Source: Parabacteroides sp. PF5-6 (GTDB taxonomy: Bacteria > Bacteroidota > Bacteroidia > Bacteroidales > Tannerellaceae). From it: a stretch of 64,000 nt of DNA. Every line of letters starts with the position of its first letter. Positions within the stretch are counted from its first letter, which is position 1. Below, piece after piece: positions 41,119 to 50,284 of the stretch. The notes under the pieces were generated by a model. It saw only the letters and a list, made by a program, of their open reading frames with translations. It did no database searches and had not been told where the DNA came from. The translations under genes were made by a program, and so were the position numbers. Location of the stretch: contig NZ_JAQFIN010000005.1 in NCBI RefSeq assembly GCF_029504695.1, positions 1 through 64,000 on the forward strand, in the 5' to 3' direction.

Positions 41119-42246
41119 TTTATTGTTGTGGCGATGGTGATTGCTGTGGTTTCGATGGCGGTGACGAATTCGCTGACGAAAGATCTGGCGCGCGAAGAGC
41201 TGCAGAAGATGCAGATCTGGGCAGATGCGCAGCGGGTGACTGCCTCGGAAGGGGAGGGGGATTACCTGATGCTGATCCTGACCATTCTCGAAGGGAACCA
41301 GACCATTCCCGTTATCCTTTCGGGAGCGAACGATTCGATCATCTATTATAATAATATCGAACTGCCGGAGCATGATTCGGAGGCTTTCCTGAAAGCGAAA
41401 CTGCAAAAGCTCAAACTGAAGAACCCACCGATCCTGCTCGATCTGGGTGGTGATCTTATACAATATATATATTATGACGATTCGACGATACTGAAACGGT
41501 TGAGCTTCTTCCCGTATGTGCAGTTGGGTGTTTTGTTTGTCTTTATCCTGATCGCGTTTCTTGCTTTGTCGAGCACGCAGAAAGCGGAGCAGAACAAGGT
41601 ATGGGTCGGCTTGTCGAAGGAGACGGCGCATCAGTTGGGCACGCCGATCTCTTCCCTGATGGCGTGGGTGGAGTATCTGCGGTTGAAAGAGATTGATCCT
41701 TCGCTGTTGAATGAGATCGAGAAAGATGTGAACCGCTTGGAGATGGTGGCCGACCGCTTCTCGAAGATCGGCTCCAATCCTGATCCGAAGCCGGTGGATA
41801 TCGTGCAGTCGATCCATACGGCGTTGGAGTATTTGGGTTCCCGGATCTCTTCGAAGGTGACGATCCATACGGAAGAGCTATCTGCCGGCCCGATCTGGGT
41901 GCGGATGAACGATTCGTTGTTCTCGTGGGTGATCGAGAACCTGGTCAAGAATGCCGTGGATGCCATGGAAGGCAAAGGAGAGATCAGTTTCCGTATCGAA
42001 ACGGGACGCCGTACGGTGAAGATCGATATCACCGATACGGGCAAAGGCATCCCCAAATCCAAATTCAAATCCGTATTCAGTCCCGGTTATACCACCAAAG
42101 CCCGGGGGTGGGGACTGGGCCTTTCGCTGGTCAAGCGCATTGTCGAGTCGTACAACAACGGAAAGATCTATGTCAAGCATTCGGAACTGGGACGGGGGAC
42201 GACGTTCCGAATTGAGCTGCCGCTCAATTCGAATTATGAATTGTGA
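41080..42246 (+). CDS. membrane sensor histidine kinase
   Basis: 388 residues from MNIYDSKQRFKLGFIVVAMV; the longer frame from 41065 lies inside the Fic gene. Two membrane helices (about 13-32 and 146-168) flank an extracytoplasmic sensor of about 110 residues. The phosphoacceptor region is VGLSKETAHQLGTPISSLMAW (H near 189). The ATPase domain has the N box NLVKNAVDAM, the G1 box DITDTGKGIP and the G2 box ARGWGLGLSLVKRI. No response regulator gene is adjacent. The last residues (NSNYEL) are read from a GAATTAT repeat, unlike usual kinase ends. It is probably co-transcribed with Fic. Confidence 0.92.
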   Translation: MNIYDSKQRFKLGFIVVAMVIAVVSMAVTNSLTKDLAREELQKMQIWADAQRVTASEGEGDYLMLILTILEGNQTIPVILSGANDSIIYYNNIELPEHDSEAFLKAKLQKLKLKNPPILLDLGGDLIQYIYYDDSTILKRLSFFPYVQLGVLFVFILIAFLALSSTQKAEQNKVWVGLSKETAHQLGTPISSLMAWVEYLRLKEIDPSLLNEIEKDVNRLEMVADRFSKIGSNPDPKPVDIVQSIHTALEYLGSRISSKVTIHTEELSAGPIWVRMNDSLFSWVIENLVKNAVDAMEGKGEISFRIETGRRTVKIDITDTGKGIPKSKFKSVFSPGYTTKARGWGLGLSLVKRIVESYNNGKIYVKHSELGRGTTFRIELPLNSNYEL

Positions 42247-42262
42247 ATTATGAATTATGAGA
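42225..42262. repeat. 7-bp GAATTAT array overlapping the histidine kinase stop
   Basis: Heptamers AATTCGAATTATGAATTGTGAATTATG span the stop codon and encode the last six kinase residues. The inverted partner is not present nearby. Confidence 0.6.
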
Positions 42263-42284
42263 AAAACACTAAAAACACTAAGCT

Positions 42285-42650
42285 ATGGGAGAGAGAAAAT
42301 GTAATGTATTAAAGGAGAAAAGCTTCAACTTTGCTTTACGGGTAGTGCGACTCTATAAGTTTTTGACTGAAGAGAAGAAGGAATTTGTGCTTTCGAAGCA
42401 GTTGCTCCGATCCGGTACGGCTGTAGGCGCTTTGCAGAGTGAAAGTGAAAATGCGGAAAGTGATGCTGACTTTATTCATAAACTGGCGATTGCACAAAAA
42501 GAATGTAATGAGTCCCTCTATTGGATTAAGCTTCTGTTTTATGCTGATTATTTAGACGAGAAGGCTTTTCATAGTCTGTATGCCGATGCAGATGAACTGA
42601 AGCGGATTGTAACGGCGATTATAAAGACAGCGAAGAAGAATAGGCAATGA
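42285..42650 (+). CDS. four-helix-bundle protein (23S rRNA intervening-sequence family)
   Basis: 121 residues with the family pattern NFALRVVRLYKFLTEEKKEFVLSKQLLRSGTAVGA, ESENAESDADFIHKLAIAQKECNESLYWIKLL and the final helix with YADADELKRIVTAIIKT. Such proteins occur as ORFs in 23S rRNA intervening sequences and also as free-standing genes in Bacteroidetes; the function is not established. Here it is free-standing and downstream of the kinase. Confidence 0.88.
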   Translation: MGERKCNVLKEKSFNFALRVVRLYKFLTEEKKEFVLSKQLLRSGTAVGALQSESENAESDADFIHKLAIAQKECNESLYWIKLLFYADYLDEKAFHSLYADADELKRIVTAIIKTAKKNRQ

Positions 42651-42657
42651 GAATAGA

Positions 42658-42805
42658 GAGTTATGAATTATGAGTTATGAATTATGAGAAAAGGTAGGGA
42701 AAATAAGTGAACTCCTTTATCTACCCTTCTTAAAGGGCTTTAGGGCTTGTGAGGGCGTGTTTTTGTCTCCCTTTTCTCATAATTCATAATTCATAATTCA
42801 TAATT
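42658..42805. repeat. GAATTAT arrays in inverted arrangement
   Basis: GAGTTAT/GAATTAT heptamers at 42658-42685 and ATTCATA copies at 42776-42805 can form a stem with internal AAAAGG/CCTTTT pairing. They flank an AAGGGCTTTAGGGCTT region. Confidence 0.65.
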
Positions 42806-42843
42806 AATCTTCCTCTTTCTTGCGTAGTTGTTTTCTTTTTTCT

Positions 42844-42851
42844 TACCTTTG
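42844..42851 (+). promoter_or_regulatory. -7 element of the yceD-rpmF operon
   Basis: TACCTTTG matches TAnnTTTG, about 24 bp before the TTG start at 42875, with a purine-rich AATAAAGGG in the leader as a weak ribosome binding site. Confidence 0.6.
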
Positions 42852-42874
42852 CAAGGTTTTTACAATAAAGGGCT

Positions 42875-43450
42875 TTGGGAAAGTTTGATTTATACAAAAT
42901 AGATTTAAGAAATCTGGCTCCGGGAGTACATACATTGACGTACAAACTGGATAATACCTTTTTTGTGAATATCGATGGTGATGAGGTGCAGAAAGGCAAA
43001 GTGAATGTGGAGCTTACGCTGAAACGGACTTCGGTAGCTTTCGAGATGGACTTTCAGTTGAACGGGATGGTGATGGTGCCGTGTGACCGGTGCCTGGACG
43101 ATATGGATATTCCCGTGGAAACCCAAAACCGGCTGGTGGTGAAGTTCGGCACAGCGTATGCCGAAGAGAGTGACGAAGTGGTAGTGATTCCCGAGGACGA
43201 AGGCGCGATAAACCTGGCCTGGTTCCTTTATGAGTTTGTCGCATTGGCGGTGCCGATGAAACATGTACATGCTCCGGGCAAATGCAATAAATCCATGACA
43301 TCGAAGTTAAAGAAACATACCAGTCGCAACAGCGGTGATGATTCGGACGATGAGTATAGTGATGATTCGACAGATAACACTATAGAAGACGAAACGGTAA
43401 ACGAGACCGATCCGCGTTGGGATGCCCTGAAAGGTTTGATAGAAGAATAA
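42875..43450 (+). CDS. YceD/DUF177 family protein
   Basis: 191 residues. The TTG start is supported because Bacteroidales homologues also begin MGKFDxYKI and a -7 box lies just upstream. The conserved core is VPCDRCLDDM and INLAWFLYEFVALAVPMKHVHAPGKCNK, with three cysteines that may bind zinc. The C-terminal tail is rich in Ser/Asp/Glu. DUF177 genes commonly sit before rpmF, as here (22-bp gap), and are linked to ribosome assembly or 23S rRNA processing in other bacteria. The molecular role in Bacteroidetes is not known. Confidence 0.9.
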   Translation: MGKFDLYKIDLRNLAPGVHTLTYKLDNTFFVNIDGDEVQKGKVNVELTLKRTSVAFEMDFQLNGMVMVPCDRCLDDMDIPVETQNRLVVKFGTAYAEESDEVVVIPEDEGAINLAWFLYEFVALAVPMKHVHAPGKCNKSMTSKLKKHTSRNSGDDSDDEYSDDSTDNTIEDETVNETDPRWDALKGLIEE

Positions 43451-43472
43451 TTATAATTAAATAAATTAGAAA

Positions 43473-43658
43473 ATGGCACATCCTAAAAGAAGACAAGGCT
43501 CAGCCCGTCAGGGCAAGCGCAGATCGCATGACAAGGCTGTTGCTCCTACGATGGCAATCTGCCCGAATTGTGGAGCATGGCACATTTATCACACCGTATG
43601 TGGTGAATGCGGCTATTACAGAGGTAAGTTAGCAATTGAAAAAGAAGCAGCGTTATAG
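43473..43658 (+). CDS. rpmF: 50S ribosomal protein L32
   Basis: 61 residues beginning MAHPKRRQGSARQGKRRSHD. Four cysteines (CPNCGAW and CGECGYY) form the zinc ribbon of the C+ type. It is in operon with yceD; a rho-independent terminator follows. Confidence 0.95.
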   Translation: MAHPKRRQGSARQGKRRSHDKAVAPTMAICPNCGAWHIYHTVCGECGYYRGKLAIEKEAAL

Positions 43659-43698
43659 TTTAACGCGTTTCTTTCATTCATACGGATCATACTGTATG

Positions 43699-43765
43699 AG
43701 ACACGGAAACACGGAGTTTTGTATTAATCAATGATTAAACCTCGGTGTCTCCGTGTTTTTTTTTG
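43699..43765 (+). terminator. terminator of the yceD-rpmF operon
   Basis: ACACGGAAACACGGAG (43700-43715) pairs imperfectly (14 of 16) with CTCGGTGTCTCCGTGT, followed by nine Ts. Confidence 0.8.
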
Positions 43766-43767
43766 GA

Positions 43768-43881
43768 GCCCCACCAACCTCCCCCAAGGGGAGGCTATAG
43801 GGGAAAGTAAATGCCAAATGATAAAGTGTTAATTAAAATAATAGCGCCTTTGCGCCTCCCCTTGGGGGAGGTTGGTGGGGC
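43768..43881. repeat. 28-bp perfect inverted repeat adjacent to fabH start
   Basis: Arms 43768-43795 and 43854-43881 are perfect inverted copies (GCCCCACCAACCTCCCCC core). The downstream arm ends 8 bp before the fabH ATG at 43890. A similar GC motif occurs in the leuA leader (18115-18143). The element probably sits in the fabH leader and could affect its expression. Confidence 0.8.
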
Positions 43882-43889
43882 TTTTGATT

Positions 43890-44894
43890 ATGGAAAAGAT
43901 AAATGCGGTAATAACAGGTGTGGGTGGATATGTCCCGGAAGATGTGATCACGAATGCGGATCTGGAAAAGATAATCGATACATCGGACGAATGGATCACT
44001 ACCCGCGTGGGGATTAAAGAACGGAGAGTATTGAAAGGGGAAGGACGTGGCGTATCTTATATGGGTATTCGCGCGGTCAACCAGTTATTGGAGAAGACCG
44101 GTGTCGATCCCAAAGCGATCGATATCATCCTTTGCGCGACAAGCACCCCGGATTTCGGTTTCCCCACTACGGCTTCTCTTATCGCTTATGAGACCGGTTG
44201 TCACAACGCCGGAACGTTTGATATGCAAGCGGCTTGCTCCGGTTTTATCTATGGACTGGAGACGGCGGCCAACTATATCCGTTCGGGAAAGTATAAAAAG
44301 GTAATCCTGGTGGCCGGCGATAAGATGACGGCGATCACCAACTACAAAGACCGGAACACGGCGCCTCTTTTTGGCGACGGTTGCGGGGCGATGCTATTGG
44401 AGCCGACTACCGAAGATCTCGGCGTGATGGATTGTATCCTGCGCACCGACGGCGTGGGTATCGACCACCTGCATATGCGTGGGGGTGGCTCGGCTTATCC
44501 TTCTTCGTATGAGACGGTGGATAACGATATGCACTATGTGTATCAAGACGGAAAGTTTGTGTTCAAATACGCCGTATCTTATATGGCGGATGTGGCGGCT
44601 GAACTGGTGGCACGCAACGGACTGACCAATACGGATATCAACTGGGTGATTCCGCACCAGGCCAACCTGCGCATTATCGATGCGGCGGCCCGTCGCTTGG
44701 AGGTGACACCCGAACAGGTGATGGTCAATATCCAGCGTTACGGTAATACGAGCGCCGGCTCGATCCCTCTTTGCCTGTGGGACTTCGAAGAGAAGCTCCA
44801 TAAAGGAGATAATATGATCATGGCAGCTTTTGGCGCCGGGTTTACGTATGGCGCAATCTATGTGAAATGGGGATATGACGGAAAGAAAGCATAA
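43890..44894 (+). CDS. fabH: 3-oxoacyl-ACP synthase III
   Basis: 334 residues from [13 protein letters not shown]; the longer frame from 43872 lies in the inverted repeat. Catalytic Cys in [14 protein letters not shown], His in [20 protein letters not shown] and Asn in [12 protein letters not shown] complete the KAS III triad. It starts fatty acid synthesis by condensing acetyl- or branched acyl-CoA with malonyl-ACP. It overlaps era by 20 bp, suggesting a fabH-era-der operon. Confidence 0.95.
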   Translation: MEKINAVITGVGGYVPEDVITNADLEKIIDTSDEWITTRVGIKERRVLKGEGRGVSYMGIRAVNQLLEKTGVDPKAIDIILCATSTPDFGFPTTASLIAYETGCHNAGTFDMQAACSGFIYGLETAANYIRSGKYKKVILVAGDKMTAITNYKDRNTAPLFGDGCGAMLLEPTTEDLGVMDCILRTDGVGIDHLHMRGGGSAYPSSYETVDNDMHYVYQDGKFVFKYAVSYMADVAAELVARNGLTNTDINWVIPHQANLRIIDAAARRLEVTPEQVMVNIQRYGNTSAGSIPLCLWDFEEKLHKGDNMIMAAFGAGFTYGAIYVKWGYDGKKA

Positions 44895-45768
44895 ATCCGG
44901 ATTTGTCAATATCGTAGGAAACCCCAATGTGGGGAAGTCGACGCTAATGAACCGCCTGGTGGGTGAGCGCATTTCGATTATTACTTCGAAGGCGCAGACC
45001 ACGCGGCACCGCATCATGGGCATTGTCAATACCGACGATATGCAAATCGTTTACTCGGATACGCCGGGTGTGTTGCAGCCGAATTATAAGTTGCAACAGT
45101 CTATGCTTAACTTCTCCCAGTCGGCATTGGGCGATGCCGATGTGTTGTTGTATGTGACCGATGTGGTAGAGACGATCGATAAGAACGAAGCGTTCCTGAA
45201 GAAGGTGCAGGCGGTGGATTGTCCTGTCCTTTTGTTGATCAATAAGATCGATCAGAGTACGCAGGAAGATCTTGAAAAGCTCGTTGCCCATTGGAAAGAA
45301 CTATTGCCCCAGGCGGAGATCCTGCCGATCTCGGCGTTGAACAACTTCAATATCGAGTATATCCGTCAAAGGGTAGAGACATTGATGCCCGAGTCGCCTC
45401 CTTATTTCGAGAAAGACGCATTGACCGACAAACCGGCGCGTTTCTTTGTCACGGAGATCATCCGTGAGAAGGTATTGCTTTATTACCAGAAGGAGATACC
45501 CTATTCGGTGGAGGTGATCGTGGAGTTGTTTAAAGAAGAGGAAGACTTGATCCGCATCAAATCGTTGATCGTGGTCGAGCGCGACTCGCAGAAAGGAATT
45601 ATAATCGGCCATAAAGGTGCGGCACTGAAGAAAGTCGGCGCCATGGCCCGTAAGGATATCGAACGTTTCTTCGGCAAGAAAGTCTTCCTGGAGATGTTCG
45701 TCAAAGTGGAAAAGGACTGGCGGAACAGGGATAATCTATTACGTTCTTATGGTTACCAGCTCGACTAA
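44875..45768 (+). CDS. era: GTPase Era
   Basis: 297 residues. GTPase motifs: G1 [13 protein letters not shown]3 SDTPGV, G4 LINKIDQ and a SAL-type G5. The C-terminal KH domain (about 205-295) contains [23 protein letters not shown]. Era binds 16S rRNA and assists 30S assembly. It overlaps fabH by 20 bp and precedes der. Confidence 0.96.
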   Translation: MTERKHKSGFVNIVGNPNVGKSTLMNRLVGERISIITSKAQTTRHRIMGIVNTDDMQIVYSDTPGVLQPNYKLQQSMLNFSQSALGDADVLLYVTDVVETIDKNEAFLKKVQAVDCPVLLLINKIDQSTQEDLEKLVAHWKELLPQAEILPISALNNFNIEYIRQRVETLMPESPPYFEKDALTDKPARFFVTEIIREKVLLYYQKEIPYSVEVIVELFKEEEDLIRIKSLIVVERDSQKGIIIGHKGAALKKVGAMARKDIERFFGKKVFLEMFVKVEKDWRNRDNLLRSYGYQLD

Positions 45769-45773
45769 GAAAA

Positions 45774-45878
45774 TGTTTAATGATTAATGATTAATGATTA
45801 ATTTGAGATGCAAATCTCTGTTGATTGTGATATCCTTGTCTTTAAACATTAAACATTAAACATTAATCATTAACAATT
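45774..45878. repeat. TAATGAT arrays in inverted arrangement
   Basis: TTAATGA heptamers at 45777-45802 and their inverted copies (TTAAACA, TTAATCA) at 45842-45874 form a stem between era and der; the second arm ends at the der start. Confidence 0.65.
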
Positions 45879-45879
45879 T

Positions 45880-47193
45880 ATGAGTAATATAGTAGCAATA
45901 GTAGGAAGACCCAACGTCGGGAAGTCCACCTTGTTTAATCGCTTGACGGAATCGCGGCAGGCCATTGTCAATGAGGAGGCCGGTACGACGCGTGACCGTC
46001 AGTACGGACGGGTCGAATGGGGCGGACGTGATTTCTCCCTGGTGGATACGGGTGGCTGGGTAGTCAACTCGGAAGATGTTTTTGAAGGGGAGATTAACAA
46101 GCAGGTACAGGTAGCGATCGAAGAAGCGGATGTGATTCTTTTTGTGGTTGATGTGATGAATGGCATGACCGACCTGGATGAAGAGGTGGCGCGTATCCTG
46201 CGTCGCTCGAAGAAACCGATTATCGTGGTGGCCAATAAGGCGGATACGTTCGATCGCCATGCCTATGCGGCGGAGTTCTACTCCTTCGGGTTAGGCGATC
46301 CGATGTGTGTTTCGGCGGTCAATGGCTCGTCTACCGGTGATCTGTTGGATAAGGTGGTCGAGATTCTTCCTGCCGAGAAGAATGAGGAATTGGATGAAGA
46401 GCTGCCGCGTATCGCGATCGTGGGTCGTCCGAACGCCGGAAAGTCTTCGTTGATCAATGCCTTTATCGGTGAGGAGCGGCATATCGTGACCGATATCGCC
46501 GGAACGACACGTGACTCGATCTACACCAAATACAATAAGTTCGGCTTGAACTTCTACCTGGTCGATACGGCCGGGATCCGGAAGAAAGGCAAGGTGAACG
46601 AGGATCTGGAATACTATTCGGTGATCCGTTCGATCCGCGCGATCGAGAACTCCGATGTCTGTGTGTTGATGCTCGACGCCACGCGGGGCATTGAAAGCCA
46701 GGACATCAATATCTTCTCTCTGATTCAGAAGAACAAGAAAGGCTTGGTGGTCTGCGTGAACAAATGGGATCTGGTGGAAGACAAGACGCAGCAGGCGATC
46801 AAGCATTATATCGAATCGATCAAGGCGCGCCTGGCACCGTTTACGGATGTGCCTATTCTGTTTATCTCGGCTTTGACGAAACAGCGCATCCTGAAGGTGT
46901 TGGAGACAGCCAAGGAGGTGTACGATAACCGTCGCCGCCGGGTGACGACCGGCAAATTGAACGAGGTGATGTTGCCGATTATCGAAGCTACCCCGCCGCC
47001 GGCCTGGAAAGGAAAGTATATCAAGATTAAGTATATCACGCAATTGCCTGCCGGGCAGGTGCCCTCTTTTGTGTTCTTCTGTAATCTTCCCCAGTGGGTG
47101 AAGGATCCGTATAAGCGCTTTCTGGAGAATCAGATCCGGGAGCATTGGGACTTTACGGGGACGCCGGTGAATATTTTTATTCGGGAGAAGTAA
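45880..47193 (+). CDS. der: GTPase Der (EngA)
   Basis: 437 residues with two GTPase domains in tandem. First: [20 protein letters not shown] and NKAD. Second: [26 protein letters not shown] and NKWDLVE. A C-terminal KH-like domain (about 350-437) follows. It functions in 50S assembly. The stop codon lies at the edge of a 9-bp GGGGCTTAA array. Confidence 0.96.
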   Translation: MSNIVAIVGRPNVGKSTLFNRLTESRQAIVNEEAGTTRDRQYGRVEWGGRDFSLVDTGGWVVNSEDVFEGEINKQVQVAIEEADVILFVVDVMNGMTDLDEEVARILRRSKKPIIVVANKADTFDRHAYAAEFYSFGLGDPMCVSAVNGSSTGDLLDKVVEILPAEKNEELDEELPRIAIVGRPNAGKSSLINAFIGEERHIVTDIAGTTRDSIYTKYNKFGLNFYLVDTAGIRKKGKVNEDLEYYSVIRSIRAIENSDVCVLMLDATRGIESQDINIFSLIQKNKKGLVVCVNKWDLVEDKTQQAIKHYIESIKARLAPFTDVPILFISALTKQRILKVLETAKEVYDNRRRRVTTGKLNEVMLPIIEATPPPAWKGKYIKIKYITQLPAGQVPSFVFFCNLPQWVKDPYKRFLENQIREHWDFTGTPVNIFIREK

Positions 47194-47336
47194 GGATTTA
47201 AGGGGCTTAAGGGGTTCAAGGGGCTTAAGGGGTCCAAGGGGCTTAAAGAATTTAAGGAGTTTAAGGGGTGAAGCCTTAAGCTCCTTTTTTATTCCCTTAA
47301 ACCCCTTAAGCCCCTTAACCCCCTTTAATTCCTTAA
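47191..47336. repeat. 9-bp GGGGCTTAA arrays between convergent genes
   Basis: At least six nonamers (GGGGCTTAA, GGGGTTCAA, GGGGTCCAA) run from the der stop. Reverse-complement nonamers (CCCCTTAAN) run to the stop of the DUF4091 gene. The structure and location, between convergent genes, mirror 23536-23640. A bidirectional terminator is likely. Confidence 0.8.
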
Positions 47337-49099
47337 AGAGAATTCAACACCTTCCTCCCCTCGCGGACCATCTCTCCGGCATTGTCGGGCGTCAGGTTTT
47401 CGTGGATAAAGGGGGCGACGGCTTTGTTGAGGCGGTCGAGTTTGTTTTGTTGGTTTTTGGATTGGAATTCTTCACGCAGGATGCGGATCTTCTCCGCGTC
47501 TTGAATCCCTTCGATGATACGTTCCCAGCGGATGCTGCTGCGCGGACCGGGATAGATCTGGTAGCAATCGCCGGCCGCCCAGGTGCGGAAGCGGCTGTCG
47601 CGTAGCGGATCCGTGGTCCAGCTGTTCCATGCCCAGCGCAGGAAGCCGTCGTAGTTGCCGGCCGCGGCGTGCCAGAAGGTCCAGGTCGCTTCTGCCGGCG
47701 GACAGAAGGTGAAGATATTAGGCAACGCTTCGGCGCAGCAGGTATAGACATTGCTCAGCTTGCCGGCTTTGGCGCGTTCCTCGCGCACGGCAGGCGGATA
47801 TTGGTGGCCATAGGCAATCGCCAGGTCATAGAGGTCGGCTTGTATCTCATCGTGGTAGTTGCCTGCCAGTCCGATCTTAAAGTCGGGATCCGCCTTTTTG
47901 ATAATCTGGATCGCCTCTCTCATATCTTCCATGCGCCGCTCATCCATGGCGATGGTGGTGATCTCGAACCAACCTTTGGCTTTGAGGTGACGGGCAAAGT
48001 CGGTCAGGAAATTGCCCCAGTAGTCCTGGTATAAAGCATCGCCGGGTTTGGCTTCGACATAGAGCACCCGACTGGTTGCCTGATCGTAATAATCGAAACT
48101 CAAGGCCCAGGGTATCATCGTGTAGCAACTGATCTGCTGGGTGATGCCCACTTCGTTACGCATAAACTCGATCCAGCGGTCGAACACGGTATAGTCGTAC
48201 GCCCAGCTGCCGTCGAGCATTTTCATTTTCCCCACCATACTGTCGAAATGATCCTCGGTCTGTCCCGCCCAGGGGCGATGCATGATACTTGCCGTGACGA
48301 CCTTCTGCCCGGCATCGGCCAGCATCTTCATGATCGGCAGCATCGCGTCGAAATGCTCCCGGCTCCATAATGGAACCTTGTAGTAGCGTGCCACCGAATA
48401 AGGATTTTGCCAGAAATCGACGTGAAATTTCCACTCTTTGGGTGCCGGCAGCGTACGGTTCATGACTTCTACCTCCATTTGCAATTGCATCTCTTGGAAA
48501 TTCGCGCCTGCAACCGTCAGTGTTCCTTTGTATTTACCGGCTTTTATGTGCTGCGGGATCCAGATGTTTACCCAGATCGGTTGGGTTGTCAGGGCTTGAA
48601 TATCGTGTATCTTGATGATATCGAGCGCATCGGCGACCATCGAAGAGTCCCAATCCGCTTTGTTGTCGCGGTGTCCGCAACCCGTACTGCGGTCTTTGCT
48701 CAGTTCGTCGGTCATCACGTAACGCACGAAGCTCGCCGAGGCGGCTGATGCCGGGATCAGGTTTGAACCGTTCCGCAGGTCGCTCACCGTCAGGGTAGCG
48801 CCCGAAAGATCCGTTGTGGTCCACACCACCGCCTGGGCATTCACCCGTTCGCCTTTCCAGGCTTTCGTTTGCCAGCGGTTGGTTTTCGTCACTTGCGGAA
48901 TACTTAGTTTCGGGTAACGCACATCCGTACTGCCCCAGCTGATCTGGGTTGCCGCCGGTTGGGCGCGCCAAACCGCCTCGCTATCGTGTGGCTTGGTGTC
49001 GGTCAGTTCCGTGAAGTTATCCCAGAGTAAACGGGGCGTCTGTGCCCCAAGCCCCAGGCTGATTGCCCATAGACTGAAGAAGATCAACGTTTTTTTCAT
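47333..49099 (-). CDS. DUF4091-type glycoside hydrolase-like secreted protein
   Basis: 588 residues with a signal peptide (1-18, ending GLGAQ). An N-terminal beta-sandwich (about 80-210, KGERVNAQAVVWTTTDLSGATLTVSDL) leads to a TIM-barrel-like catalytic region (about 240-480) with WFEITTIAMDERRMEDM and other Glu/Asp candidates. The C-terminal DUF4091 signature is FLRWAWNSWTTDPLRDS followed by AGDCYQIYPGP and SIRWERIIEGIQDAEKIRILRE. Such proteins are found in Bacteroidetes glycan-utilisation settings. No SusC/D genes are adjacent, and the substrate is unknown. Confidence 0.88.
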   Translation of the reverse strand: MKKTLIFFSLWAISLGLGAQTPRLLWDNFTELTDTKPHDSEAVWRAQPAATQISWGSTDVRYPKLSIPQVTKTNRWQTKAWKGERVNAQAVVWTTTDLSGATLTVSDLRNGSNLIPASAASASFVRYVMTDELSKDRSTGCGHRDNKADWDSSMVADALDIIKIHDIQALTTQPIWVNIWIPQHIKAGKYKGTLTVAGANFQEMQLQMEVEVMNRTLPAPKEWKFHVDFWQNPYSVARYYKVPLWSREHFDAMLPIMKMLADAGQKVVTASIMHRPWAGQTEDHFDSMVGKMKMLDGSWAYDYTVFDRWIEFMRNEVGITQQISCYTMIPWALSFDYYDQATSRVLYVEAKPGDALYQDYWGNFLTDFARHLKAKGWFEITTIAMDERRMEDMREAIQIIKKADPDFKIGLAGNYHDEIQADLYDLAIAYGHQYPPAVREERAKAGKLSNVYTCCAEALPNIFTFCPPAEATWTFWHAAAGNYDGFLRWAWNSWTTDPLRDSRFRTWAAGDCYQIYPGPRSSIRWERIIEGIQDAEKIRILREEFQSKNQQNKLDRLNKAVAPFIHENLTPDNAGEMVREGRKVLNSL

Positions 49100-49222
49100 G
49101 ATTCTAAATTATTTATGTCAGGTAAATTTGCTATATAATAAGATGTATAGATGAATGTGTCCGGCAAATATAGTGAAAAACTATAAGCTTCAAAGTGCTT
49201 TCGACTGCACTTTTAGATGGTT

Positions 49223-49300
49223 TCACAGGTGTGGAGCAACCGGCCCACAGCTGTGGAGCAAGTGGCCCACAAGTGTGAAACATCCGGCCCACAGCTGTGG
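49223..49300. repeat. four-unit 22-bp palindrome array
   Basis: Twelve-base palindromes of type CCACAGCTGTGG start at 49223, 49245, 49267 and 49289, an exact 22-bp period; units 2 and 4 are perfect. Spacers are AGCAACCGGC, AGCAAGTGGC and AACATCCGGC, themselves related. The array has the same format as the one at 20299 but a different sequence. Confidence 0.9.
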
Positions 49301-49455
49301 GCCGGTTTAATTCTGCGGGGTTTGAATGAAATAGATTAGGGTTTGGGGCTTATAGTTGTAGGGGAAGTGCCTAAGGAATGCTTAATTAAGTAGGATTTAG
49401 AGGTAAAGTCTACTATCTTTTTCTACACCTGCAAATTGTAAGTGACTGTAAGAGG

Positions 49456-49497
49456 AAAGCCCGAAAGGGCTTTAATATGGATAACCCCTGGCGGGGT
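49456..49497. repeat. interspersed hairpin repeat
   Basis: AAAGCCCGAAAGGGCTTT forms a 7-bp stem with tetraloop, directly followed by ATAACCCCTGGCGGGGT. The pair of GC hairpins looks like a small interspersed repeat rather than a terminator of a visible gene. Confidence 0.5.
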
Positions 49498-49664
49498 AAT
49501 AGCTTATCCCTTTTGTTGTGATAACTCCTTTTAGTTTTCTTACCACCGTTAATTATCCTTAATATTCTGGAATATATCTATAATATATAATACGGCCAAG
49601 CTTGAAAAACACTACCTTTGCACCGTTTTGGCGCATGCTGTATGCATTTTATAGACGTAACTCA

Positions 49665-49694
49665 TTGATGTTACGAGAATAATGCGTATCTTTG
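49665..49694 (+). promoter_or_regulatory. promoter of the str/S10 operon
   Basis: TTG (49665-49667), a 19-base spacer and TATCTTTG (49687-49694) fit the Bacteroidetes promoter pattern. A second -7 box TACCTTTG lies at 49613-49620 and may mark a tandem promoter. Confidence 0.65.
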
Positions 49695-49760
49695 CAGCCC
49701 TGAAACACGGAAAGCGATTAAGAATTTTTTGAGATATATTAAGTTTAAAAGAAAGAAGAA

Positions 49761-50144
49761 ATGCCTACAATTCAACAATTAGTTAGAAAAGGAAGGGAAT
49801 CTTTGGTAGTAAAAGGTAAATCACCGGCACTGGATGCTTGTCCGCAAAGACGTGGCGTATGTGTACGTGTTTATACTACTACTCCGAAAAAGCCGAACTC
49901 TGCCATGCGTAAGGTAGCCAGAGTACGTTTGACGAACGGTAAAGAGGTGAACTCTTACATTCCGGGCGAAGGTCATAACTTGCAAGAGCACTCCATCGTA
50001 TTGGTGCGTGGTGGTCGTGTAAAAGACTTACCGGGGGTACGTTATCACATCGTTCGGGGTACATTGGATACAGCAGGTGTGAATGGCCGTACGCAACGTC
50101 GTTCCAAATACGGCGCCAAACGTCCGAAGGCTGCTAAGAAGTAA
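49761..50144 (+). CDS. rpsL: 30S ribosomal protein S12
   Basis: 127 residues. It contains the decoding-centre segments [18 protein letters not shown] and [17 protein letters not shown], where streptomycin-resistance substitutions (Lys in PKKPN, and Lys in VKDLPG) would fall; both are wild type. First gene of the str operon. Confidence 0.97.
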   Translation: MPTIQQLVRKGRESLVVKGKSPALDACPQRRGVCVRVYTTTPKKPNSAMRKVARVRLTNGKEVNSYIPGEGHNLQEHSIVLVRGGRVKDLPGVRYHIVRGTLDTAGVNGRTQRRSKYGAKRPKAAKK

Positions 50145-50284
50145 TTCATCCCCTTCAAACTGAGATTTAAGTAAAAAGTAATTAAAGCGGTTTGAGTATT
50201 TGGATATATCGGTTGAGTAAACGGCTAAGCGTAGCTTGTTGAAGACAGACCAACCAAAGACAAGAACAAAAATGTTTTGAGAAA

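Larger units (their letters stand above)
49100..49760. other. 661-bp intergenic region before the str operon
   Basis: It contains a four-unit 22-bp array (49223-49300), a hairpin with AAAGCCC/GGGCTTT arms (49456-49473) followed by a CCCCTGGCGGGG palindrome, and the tandem promoters of rpsL. No coding region is supported. Confidence 0.7.
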
